Source: Bacteroidia bacterium (GTDB lineage: Bacteria > Bacteroidota > Bacteroidia > Bacteroidales > JAPLDU01). Taken from it: a stretch of 34,110 nucleotides of DNA. The position numbers and the translations under genes were made by a program. Positions within the stretch are counted from its first letter, which is position 1; the number at the start of each line of letters is the position of its first letter. Positions 25,065 to 33,178 of this stretch are shown piece after piece. The stretch is from contig JAPLDU010000075.1 of NCBI GenBank assembly GCA_026391255.1, forward strand, positions 1-34,110. Reading direction: 5' to 3'. The notes under the pieces were generated by a model that was not told the origin of the DNA, searched no databases, and saw only the letters and a program-made list of their open reading frames with translations.

Positions 25065-25083
25065 TTGCTCATAATACATCCAA

Positions 25084-26754
25084 TCATGAAAACAGCAAAA
25101 TGAGCAACTGAGCGCCAATGATCCTGAGAAACATCACCAATGGATAAATGGTTGAATACGTGACTGCAGGAGCATCATTTCCGGCAATACTATTAGCAAA
25201 GGCAAGGGCAGGAGGGTCGGTAGTGCTTCCGGCCAGCAACCCGCAAACTTCATGGAAACTCTTTTTAAAAAACTGTTTGGCTATCATTCCCATGATCATA
25301 ATCGGGAAGAAGGTGATCATTGCTCCATATGCTATCCAAAGCATTCCATCTCCTGATGTCAGAGTTTTAATGAAGCTGCTGCCTGAATTTATCCCTACGC
25401 TCGCAAGGAAAAGCACGATACCTATCTCGCGTAACATAAGGTTGGCGCTGTGAGTGGTGTACATGACTAGCCTGAATTTATATCCGAACTTACTCAGCAG
25501 AATGGCAACAATAAGCGGTCCGCCGGCCAACCCAAGCCTGATGGGCATTGGTATCCCCGGAATGGCAAAAGGAATGCTACCCAGGACTATACCCAGTAAT
25601 ATACCGATGAAAATAGGTACTATGTTAGGTTCTTCGAGACGTTTCATATGATTCCCGAGGCGGGCGGCAGCGCTGCTGATGCCCGCCTCATCGCCGACCA
25701 CCGTGAGTCTGTCTCCCAATTGCAGACTGATATCTGGACTGGCCATGAATTCGACCCCTGCACGGTTAATACGGGTGATATTCAAACCGTAAAGATTCCG
25801 CAACCTGAGAGATCCCAGTTTTTTCCCGACCACTTTATTCCGGGTGACAATGATTATCCTCGATAACAGTCTTCCGGGTAAACTGCTCAGGTCGATTTCA
25901 GATAGTCCGCCAATCAGTTTTATCACTTCATCAATACATGCTTTCTGAACAACCACCATCAGGATATCGCCTTCCTGGATAACGGTATCGGCATCGGTCG
26001 GGGAGACCTGCTTATCGTGCATTATCCTTGTAATAACGATCTCGCAACCGATCACCGAAACAGCATCCTTTATTTTTTTTCCGAACAATTGCGGATTTTT
26101 AACTACCAGATTTATGGGAGATGGCTGTTTTTTCTCATCCTGCTTATTATTCCTGGTCAGATCGTTTTCTTTATCAATCTCTTTCCGGAATAATCTTTTT
26201 AATATCAGCATGGTAAGAATAATACCCAGAACACCGAAGGGGTAAGCTACTGCATAACCAAGACTTATCTGCGGTATTACCGAAACAGGATGTGCTGCCT
26301 GAACCTGCTTGAGCGCTTCCTGTGCAGCTCCCAGCCCGGGTGTATTGGTCACCGCGCCTGACATAATGCCAACCGCATTACCAATGGAAATATTTCCAAA
26401 GAAATGGATCAGCAGGGTGATTGTAATATGAAGGACTACAACACATATTGCAAGCAGATTAAGTGTAAGTCCTCCTTTTTTGAATGATGAGAAAAAGCCT
26501 GGTCCGACCTGTAATCCGATTGAGAAAATAAATAATATCAATCCGAATTCCCGGGCAAAATCAAGTACATCATGATTGATGGCAAAGCCAAGATGTCCGG
26601 CCAGTATTCCTGCAAACAATACCCAGGTAATGCCCAGGGAAATCCCGTAAACCCTTATCTTTCCAAGAGCCACACCAACAGCAATCACAATACTGTAAAT
26701 CAGGATTGTGTGTGCTATTGAGTCTTTCCACAGCAGATCACAGAACCATTCCAT
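25084..26754 (-). CDS. AspT/YidE-family putative antiporter with two TrkA-C (RCK_C) domains
   Basis: 556 residues. Two hydrophobic halves (about 15-185 and 378-556) each carry the AspT/YidE/YbjL duplicated transporter domain: GLILFIFSIGLQVGPGFF and GAVTNTPGLGAAQEA in the first, GIVLFLASVGINSGSSF and GSTTDPPALAFANS in the second. The TxTPxL/TxxPPALAF type segments recur at matching places. Between them is a charged linker and two cytoplasmic TrkA-C domains (about 207-287 and 293-370; QEGDILMVVVQ, QLGDRLTVVGDE) likely to sense a ligand. The family includes the aspartate:alanine exchanger; the substrate here is unknown. Length fits the family. It starts at ATG 26754, next to a repeat-rich divergent region, and shows no exact TAnnTTTG box. 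Confidence 0.9.
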   Translation of the reverse strand: MEWFCDLLWKDSIAHTILIYSIVIAVGVALGKIRVYGISLGITWVLFAGILAGHLGFAINHDVLDFAREFGLILFIFSIGLQVGPGFFSSFKKGGLTLNLLAICVVVLHITITLLIHFFGNISIGNAVGIMSGAVTNTPGLGAAQEALKQVQAAHPVSVIPQISLGYAVAYPFGVLGIILTMLILKRLFRKEIDKENDLTRNNKQDEKKQPSPINLVVKNPQLFGKKIKDAVSVIGCEIVITRIMHDKQVSPTDADTVIQEGDILMVVVQKACIDEVIKLIGGLSEIDLSSLPGRLLSRIIIVTRNKVVGKKLGSLRLRNLYGLNITRINRAGVEFMASPDISLQLGDRLTVVGDEAGISSAAARLGNHMKRLEEPNIVPIFIGILLGIVLGSIPFAIPGIPMPIRLGLAGGPLIVAILLSKFGYKFRLVMYTTHSANLMLREIGIVLFLASVGINSGSSFIKTLTSGDGMLWIAYGAMITFFPIMIMGMIAKQFFKKSFHEVCGLLAGSTTDPPALAFANSIAGNDAPAVTYSTIYPLVMFLRIIGAQLLILLFS

Positions 26755-26800
26755 ATCTTTAATTTATTTATTTCAGGTAGTTTGTTATAATGTGTAAAGT

Positions 26801-26884
26801 ATCAAGTATCAGGAATCAGGAATCAGGTATCAGGTATCAGGAATCAGGAATCAGGAATCAGGAAACAAGTATCAGGTATCGGGC
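26801..26884. repeat. Heptamer array between the antiporter and A2M genes
   Basis: Twelve contiguous 7-bp units, mostly ATCAGGA or ATCAGGT, with variants ATCAAGT, AACAAGT and ATCGGGC. It is about 47 bp upstream of the antiporter start, in its promoter region. Confidence 0.92.
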
Positions 26885-27100
26885 AAAGTCACTCAGTCTC
26901 TTCGTCACTTCGTCGTTTCGCTTATCCTATCGCAAAGTCGCTTAGTTCGCCCCATCTCTTAGTCTCTTCGTCACTCAGTCTCTTCGTCACTCAGTCACTT
27001 CATCACTTCATCACTTCACCACTTCACCACTTCATCACTCAGTCACTTCATCACTCAGTCACTCAGTCACCTTGTCACTTCATCACTTCAACACTCAGTC
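26885..27100. repeat. Mixed 8-bp word array upstream of the A2M gene, including an inverted copy of the array downstream
   Basis: Contiguous words of mostly 8 bp: TCACTCAG, TCTCTTCG, TCACTTCG, TCACTTCA, TCACTTCACC variants. Bases 26937-26956 read GTCGCTTAGTTCGCCCCATC, the exact reverse complement of 32929-32948 just after the A2M gene. With one 8-bp indel the match extends to 26974 and 32919. The gap holds no gene. The strong A2M promoter lies between the array and the gene. Confidence 0.88.
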
Positions 27101-27154
27101 CCTTGGAAATCAGTAAAGACTAATTATTATCAACGATCATGATTAATCTGGAAT

Positions 27155-27184
27155 TTTGCCGTTCTTTATGTGATTTTATTTTTG
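27155..27184 (+). promoter_or_regulatory. Bacteroidota promoter for the A2M gene
   Basis: TTTG at 27155-27158 and TATTTTTG at 27177-27184 match the -33 TTTG and -7 TAnnTTTG elements with 18 nt between them, the best promoter in the window. It predicts a leader of about 17 nt to ATG 27208. Confidence 0.7.
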
Positions 27185-27207
27185 TTCTGTAATAAGATAA
27201 AACTCAC

Positions 27208-30200
27208 ATGGGTATGATTAAATCAACCATCAAAGAACTGTTATTTCTGATTATTATTTCACTTTTCATAACCGAAGCGAAAGCCCAATTATTAGAGGAA
27301 AATTTCAGGCAAAGTCTGAATACTTTTATTTATAAAATCAATGCCAGTCAGGCACTAGGTATATATTCCGGCAGGAATTTACCGGATTCACTGAAATACT
27401 TCACAAATCCGGTTGACAGCTTCAGGTATAATCAGAACTATGATTATTCATTACTCAAACCTGGGCACTATCTTATCATTCAGGCAGCAGATAATACTGT
27501 GCGGTACCGGATATATGAAACCCCGTCATTTATCATCCACTCAGCAGGAATAAATGATGAAATAGAAGTGTTTGTTTATGATCTGAAAGGGAATCTGGTT
27601 AAAGATGCTGTTCTGAAGACAGTAAAAAGAGGAGCTAAGATTGGTTACCAGGATGATTGCGGATGTTATCCCATTCCTTTACCTCCTAAAGAATTAAATA
27701 TCAACCCTGTCGATTTCATGATATTAAAAGGGAATGATTTCTCCTATTGTTCGGTAAATTATTTCTTACCTCAGAATCCCGAACCTGCAAAAAAATGGTG
27801 GAAAAGGAAAGTACCGGCTCAAACATATAATGACATTACCCTGTTACCAGGCTACCTGGTACTGAACCAGCCAAAATTCAGATTGCTTGACACACTTAAA
27901 TGGAAGGCCTTTTTAATGAAGCCAGACGGAAAGCCTTACAAAAGAAACATTATATGTAAGATATTCAATGCATCAAGAGGGATTCTCCAGTTCCGGAAGA
28001 GCATAAAACCGTTGTACAAAGGCGCATATTCGGGAGAGTTTGCAATACCTGACACTTTTTCCCTTGACGATCAATACAGGCTGGAACTTTACTCTAAAAA
28101 AGGTATCCTGCTGAAATCAGAAAATTTCACCATTGAAAATTATGAATTAAAAAAATCCGATTATAATGCTACGCTTGACAAAAACTATTTTTTTGCCGGT
28201 GAAGAAATAAAGTTCACTGTCACGGCATTTGATGCCAACAAGCTGCCATTGCTTGATACCAAAGTGAACGTGAGGGTCATGATGACTCAGCTCGATGATT
28301 TCTTTGAGGATAGTTTATTTATCCCGTATTCCTGGAATGAAAAATTCTGGGAATATTCCACCATTACTGATCCCGGAGGAATCACTGTAATAACCCTGCC
28401 GGCTAAAATTCTGCCCAGGGCCAGGATGCATTTCAATGCTCTCGTCACTTTTACCAGTTCCGATGGTGAATTGAAACAATTTAACCTGGCATTCACCTAT
28501 GATCCCACTGCAGAACGATACCAGTTATTCCAGGAAGGCGATTCCATCAGGGCCATATACTTAGTCAATTCAAAGCCGGTAAAGAAAGCAGCCATCATCA
28601 AATCGTTCAATAACCAGTTACTTGACAGCAGGGAAATTATGCTCCCGTACACTTTCAAAACAGAAGATTTTCCCCAAAGCTACCAGCTTTTTGCGGATGG
28701 AAATCTGCAGTCAGCATTGAACCTCGACGATAACCTTGCCAATGGAATTACTTTCAGTGGGTCACGCAGCTATGATTCAGTACAATTCAAACTGATCAAT
28801 CCATTGGGATTAACTGTTTACTATAAAATGTACCATGGGAATGAACTGGTTGACAGAGGAAGCGGAAGGCAGCTGAGTTACTGTAAGTACATGCCATCTG
28901 ATAATCCTTTTCATGTAATTTATTCGTTCCGGTGGAAAGGTGTGGAATATTTCAGGGAAGCAATCTTTCAGGCAAGAGAAAAAGGGTTGAATGTCAGCAT
29001 TGACCAGCCTGAGATTATTTACCCGGGACAAAAAGTGCCGGTCACGGTAAAAGTCACCGATTATAAAAACCAGGTACTGAAAAATGTGAATCTTGCCGCC
29101 TATGCCGTCAATGCACAGTTTGGCGACCTCGTACCACCGCAGCTCCCTTATTTTGGAACTGCCAGTTCAGGCATACTTAAAACTTTCAATGCCTTCCTGA
29201 ATCCTGTTTATATCCAAACCGAAAAACCTGTGTCGGCATTTTACTATAAATTATTGCACCTTTATGAAAGCCCCTATTACCGGCTGATTCTGGATCCTTC
29301 AGGAAAGGGAAGCGTTTATGAAAAAACCGAAACCGGAACCACCGAATTCAGTCCTTACGTTTTCAGAGGTTTGTACAACCAGGTGATATTTGAAATTTTT
29401 GTTGATAAAAAGCCGGTGTATTTCTCAGGCACCAACATGCGAAACCCTTATTCATTCAGGGTTGATGAAGGATTGCATGATGTTGAGTTACGCACTTCCG
29501 ATAAAATGATCACCATTAAAAACGTGAGATTTGAAAAAGGAAAGAAACTATTCCTTTGCGTCAGGGAAGATATGCTGACCGGAATCCCTGATGTGTCGTA
29601 TGTTTCGCTTAGTAATCCTTTTCTTGCCGAAGAACAGAAACTCATCATCGGTCACCTGTTTTTCTTCAGCCAGAAATACAAAAGAACTCCCCATGAATTT
29701 TACCTTTTGCAGGGAAACAGGATTCTGAAAAATTCCGCATTTAATTACACGAATTCAATGTCAGGACAGGCATTCATTTTTTCAGGAGGCCCGTTTCAGA
29801 AAGGCCCGATTAAACTGATCCGGCCGGAAGTTGACACCATTAATTTTTATTTTGACCCCGGTTCATATTATACTATAACAGATTCCACGGTGGAATATAC
29901 CGGTAAATTGCCTGACGATGTTTTGAAGGCAACATTTTCAAATAATTTTTATTCATTCAATACCAGCGAACTTAGTTTCAGTTTGCCGCCCAAAAGCAAG
30001 CCACCTGAAGTGCCTAAACCTGCACCGGAAATTCCAAAGGTGAGGACTCACCCGGCCCTGCATGATTATTCCACCGCTTGTAACTTCCGCCCTTATTCCG
30101 GTTTCATCTTTAAAAACATCTCTCAGAAAAGCATTAAGAGCATCTGGATGTTTAATAATGACGATGAAAAGGAATCAAGGATATATTTCAATCAAAACCT

Positions 30201-32922
30201 CAACAGCAGCGGACTGAAACCGGGCCATTACGATATCATGATCATTTCTGCCGATGATTCGCTTTGCCTGTTTAAAAATTATTATATCCGGCCCGATGGA
30301 ACCAACTATAAATTCATCAGTAAAAAAGATTTTAAAGCTGCCGACAGCCTGCTGGTTGAAAATGCGAAAGACCGTATCGTAGCCCTGAACCTGCCTGCTC
30401 CCAGGCTCTTCAACAATCCGCCTGTGGGTATCACTGAATTTAAGACCATCAGCAAAAAAGAGAAAAAACAGACAGCTTTGTCGGGCTACCTGCTGGATCA
30501 GAACAACAACCCGGTGGATATGGCGGTCATTTTCCTCGAAGAAAACGGGGTATTTATCAATGGCGCTTTTACAAACCAGATGGGATACTTTGAAATGAAT
30601 GTTACAAAATCATCAATATACCAGTTCAAAATATCTGTAAACGGCAAATTTTTCTACCTCAATAAAATCTTTGTTCCATCTGATAAAATCACTGAAATAA
30701 GCATTTACCTGCCCGGAGAACTTGGTCAGCCATTTAAATGGACGATGGAACCTGTGAATGTTTCCGAGGGTTCGATTGACAGAGCCGAAAATTACAGTCA
30801 AAAATATGAGGCTTCATCCTATTCAGAGAAGGCTGACGTTGGTAGTATTCAAGGAGCCAGGACGCTTGCATATAAAGTACCCCTTATTGCCTCAGTAGCT
30901 GGGGAAATTACAAACAGCTTTGCTGTTGCAAATCAGGCACAATCGACCTTACCGGCAAATCCTTCAGAGACCAGTAAATTCAGGGAATTTCTGGATAAGA
31001 TCAAAGGCGATACCAGCGCAGGCAGGATCAGATCGCATTTCCGCGATTATGCTTATTTCATTCCAAATCTTTTTACCGATAAACAGGGGGAAGCCCATTT
31101 TACCGTTATATTCCCTGATAACCAGACATTATGGAAAACCTTTGTACCGGCAGTCGATTACCACAAACGAACGGGACTGGGACAAAAGGATACAAAAGCC
31201 TACAAGCCTCTCAATTCAACGCTCGCATTACCAAAGTTTCTTCTGGTCGGCGACTCTGTTCAGTTAACCGGGAAGATTTACAATTATACCCGGTCAGAAA
31301 TTGCCTTGTCGTCCGGCTTTCAGATGGACGGCAAAGAACTGAAAATATCCGCCGGGAAAGTCAGGGATTATCACACTGATTCACTCTACCTGAAAGCCGC
31401 AACTGCCGGCACTCATAAAATCAGGTATTCATTTACAACAAATGACGGTTTTGTGGACGGAGAAGAACGTAAACTTCCAATTTATTCTGATGGAATTGAA
31501 TCGGCAAAATCCGTTTGTTTCGAAGCTGAAGGCGACACCACCATGGTTTTTAATGCTGATCCTTCGCTCACACAAAGAATCATTACCCTTTCAAACTCCA
31601 GGCTTGACCTGGTTTCAGGATATATTTCAAAACTCAAAGAGTACAATTATGGTTGTAATGAACAGGTTGCTTCAAAACTGATTGCCATACTTGCAGAAAA
31701 GACCATTGTGTGGGGACAAAATAAGAAATTCACCGGGGATAAGCAGGTAGCGGAGCTTGTTAAAAAACTGGAGAGTACACAACATGCCGACGGATCCTGG
31801 GGATGGTGGACCATTGATAATCCTGCTGAAACCTGGATGAGCATTTATATTACCGGAGCGCTCGATATGGCTGCAAAAGAAGGATATCACACCCATGCAC
31901 AGATCAAAGGTGCAGAATATATCAGGAACAATTTTCTGAATTTCGGGATAACTGACCGGCTTTCCGCTATTGAATTACTGGTTCCTTTCTTTCCGGAGTA
32001 TAATTTCAAACCTCTTGTAAATAAAGCCGACAGCATGAATCTTAGCCTGCAGGACAGGTTCAGGCTGATTCGCATCAAACAGTTGCTGGGAGTTCATTAT
32101 GATATGAAACCGGTATTGTCAAATGTCCAGGAATCATCTTCCGGTTCGTACTGGGCTGAACAGGTTCTTGATTTTAAAACGAATGAAGTGATCACGTCAG
32201 CCATTGCCTATGAGATTCTGAAGAATGACAGCTCTGATCATGAAAAACTTCTCCTGAGAACCAGGTCATACCTGATAACACATTTGGGAAAAGCCGAAAA
32301 TACTTATGTGCAGGCAGTTTTGATACATTCGGTTGTGAATGATATTTCTGATGAAAAAAGAACAGGGAAAGAACTTACCAACCATATTCTCATTGACGGA
32401 AAAGAATTAACAACCGCATCATGGCCGGTGATGCTCACAAAAAAGCCAGGTGAACAGGTCAATATAAGGAAATCCGGGGCACCGCTTTATGTTTCCGACT
32501 TCCGTTTCAGTATTGATAAAGCCTTAATACCCGTTGACAGCCTGTATGCCATTAAATCATGGACAGAGCAGAATGGTCACAGACGGGAAATTTTTAAAAC
32601 AGGCACGAATTTCATTCTCAATATTGAAATGATCGCAAAGAAGAACACAGAATTTGTAATGATTGAAATCCCCGTTCCTTCTTCCAGTTATTATGCTGAT
32701 AAGCACGAAGAAAGAATGCCGTATGAGGTTTACCGCGAATATTTTGATAATAAAGTCGTCATATTCTGCCGGAATCTTCCGAAAGGTAAACACTTGATTA
32801 AAATCAGCCTGCAGGCCAGGTTCGCGGGGATAAGCAATATTCTGCCCGTCAGCGCCAGGTTAATGTATCAACCCGATCATGGCGGGGTTGGGAACAGGAT
32901 GGGTATCTCGGTGATAAAGTGA
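27208..32922 (+). CDS. Bacterial alpha-2-macroglobulin family protein with intact thioester
   Basis: 1904 residues. Signal peptide of about 27 residues (hydrophobic core LLFLIIISLFI, cleavage after AKA); no lipobox. A macroglobulin MG2-like module lies at about 316-425 (YFFAGEEIKFTVTAFDANKLPL). A proline-rich stretch near 934 may be a bait or hinge. A CarboxypepD_reg-like sandwich sits at about 1087-1180 (SGYLLDQNNNPVDMAVIFLEENG). The A2M family module is at about 1272-1316 (NLFTDKQGEAHFTVIFPDN). The thioester motif GCNEQ has Cys1483 and Gln1486, followed by the alpha-helical thioester domain (HADGSWGWW). A C-terminal MG10-like module follows (NLPKGKHLIKISLQARFAG). Such proteins are thought to trap proteases covalently in the periplasm or at the surface. 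The usual partner, penicillin-binding protein 1c, is not next to it. It has its own promoter and is flanked by inverted repeat arrays. Confidence 0.92.
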   Translation: MGMIKSTIKELLFLIIISLFITEAKAQLLEENFRQSLNTFIYKINASQALGIYSGRNLPDSLKYFTNPVDSFRYNQNYDYSLLKPGHYLIIQAADNTVRYRIYETPSFIIHSAGINDEIEVFVYDLKGNLVKDAVLKTVKRGAKIGYQDDCGCYPIPLPPKELNINPVDFMILKGNDFSYCSVNYFLPQNPEPAKKWWKRKVPAQTYNDITLLPGYLVLNQPKFRLLDTLKWKAFLMKPDGKPYKRNIICKIFNASRGILQFRKSIKPLYKGAYSGEFAIPDTFSLDDQYRLELYSKKGILLKSENFTIENYELKKSDYNATLDKNYFFAGEEIKFTVTAFDANKLPLLDTKVNVRVMMTQLDDFFEDSLFIPYSWNEKFWEYSTITDPGGITVITLPAKILPRARMHFNALVTFTSSDGELKQFNLAFTYDPTAERYQLFQEGDSIRAIYLVNSKPVKKAAIIKSFNNQLLDSREIMLPYTFKTEDFPQSYQLFADGNLQSALNLDDNLANGITFSGSRSYDSVQFKLINPLGLTVYYKMYHGNELVDRGSGRQLSYCKYMPSDNPFHVIYSFRWKGVEYFREAIFQAREKGLNVSIDQPEIIYPGQKVPVTVKVTDYKNQVLKNVNLAAYAVNAQFGDLVPPQLPYFGTASSGILKTFNAFLNPVYIQTEKPVSAFYYKLLHLYESPYYRLILDPSGKGSVYEKTETGTTEFSPYVFRGLYNQVIFEIFVDKKPVYFSGTNMRNPYSFRVDEGLHDVELRTSDKMITIKNVRFEKGKKLFLCVREDMLTGIPDVSYVSLSNPFLAEEQKLIIGHLFFFSQKYKRTPHEFYLLQGNRILKNSAFNYTNSMSGQAFIFSGGPFQKGPIKLIRPEVDTINFYFDPGSYYTITDSTVEYTGKLPDDVLKATFSNNFYSFNTSELSFSLPPKSKPPEVPKPAPEIPKVRTHPALHDYSTACNFRPYSGFIFKNISQKSIKSIWMFNNDDEKESRIYFNQNLNSSGLKPGHYDIMIISADDSLCLFKNYYIRPDGTNYKFISKKDFKAADSLLVENAKDRIVALNLPAPRLFNNPPVGITEFKTISKKEKKQTALSGYLLDQNNNPVDMAVIFLEENGVFINGAFTNQMGYFEMNVTKSSIYQFKISVNGKFFYLNKIFVPSDKITEISIYLPGELGQPFKWTMEPVNVSEGSIDRAENYSQKYEASSYSEKADVGSIQGARTLAYKVPLIASVAGEITNSFAVANQAQSTLPANPSETSKFREFLDKIKGDTSAGRIRSHFRDYAYFIPNLFTDKQGEAHFTVIFPDNQTLWKTFVPAVDYHKRTGLGQKDTKAYKPLNSTLALPKFLLVGDSVQLTGKIYNYTRSEIALSSGFQMDGKELKISAGKVRDYHTDSLYLKAATAGTHKIRYSFTTNDGFVDGEERKLPIYSDGIESAKSVCFEAEGDTTMVFNADPSLTQRIITLSNSRLDLVSGYISKLKEYNYGCNEQVASKLIAILAEKTIVWGQNKKFTGDKQVAELVKKLESTQHADGSWGWWTIDNPAETWMSIYITGALDMAAKEGYHTHAQIKGAEYIRNNFLNFGITDRLSAIELLVPFFPEYNFKPLVNKADSMNLSLQDRFRLIRIKQLLGVHYDMKPVLSNVQESSSGSYWAEQVLDFKTNEVITSAIAYEILKNDSSDHEKLLLRTRSYLITHLGKAENTYVQAVLIHSVVNDISDEKRTGKELTNHILIDGKELTTASWPVMLTKKPGEQVNIRKSGAPLYVSDFRFSIDKALIPVDSLYAIKSWTEQNGHRREIFKTGTNFILNIEMIAKKNTEFVMIEIPVPSSSYYADKHEERMPYEVYREYFDNKVVIFCRNLPKGKHLIKISLQARFAGISNILPVSARLMYQPDHGGVGNRMGISVIK

Positions 32923-33087
32923 CGAAGAGATGGGGCGAACTAAGCGACAAAGCGACGGGGCGAACTAAGCGAACTAAGCGAACTAAGCGACAAAGCGACA
33001 AAGCGACAAAGCGACGGGGCGAACTAAGCGACAAAGCGACAAAGCGACAAAGCGACGGGGCGAACTAAGCGACAAAGCGAATGAAGC
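32919..33087. repeat. Higher-order word array starting at the A2M stop codon
   Basis: The array starts in the stop codon region (GTGACGAAGAGA overlaps TGA 32920-32922). It then alternates GAACTAAGC (9 bp), GACAAAGC (8 bp) and GACGGGGC (8 bp). A 41-bp composite unit (one GAACTAAGC, three GACAAAGC, one GACGGGGC) is present twice in exact tandem at 32980-33020 and 33021-33061. The first 30 bp are the inverted partner of 26937-26974. Confidence 0.95.
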
Positions 33088-33106
33088 GATAATGAGATTT
33101 AATTAC

Positions 33107-33178
33107 CACATTATCACATTATCACATTGTCACATTACCACATTTTCAAATCTTCAAATCTTCAAATCTTCAAATTCT
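33107..33178. repeat. Octamer array ending at the ammonium transporter stop codon
   Basis: Nine contiguous 8-bp units in one register: five CACATTNN (NN = AT, AT, GT, AC, TT), then three CAAATCTT and one CAAATTCT. The last base overlaps the stop codon of the minus-strand ammonium transporter (33180-33178), so that gene's array also begins at its stop. Confidence 0.92.

Noticed and set aside
32849-33034. Minus-strand open frame rich in Leu, Ser, Val and Arg
   Set aside because: It is the translation of the word array after the A2M gene plus the antisense of its 3' end.
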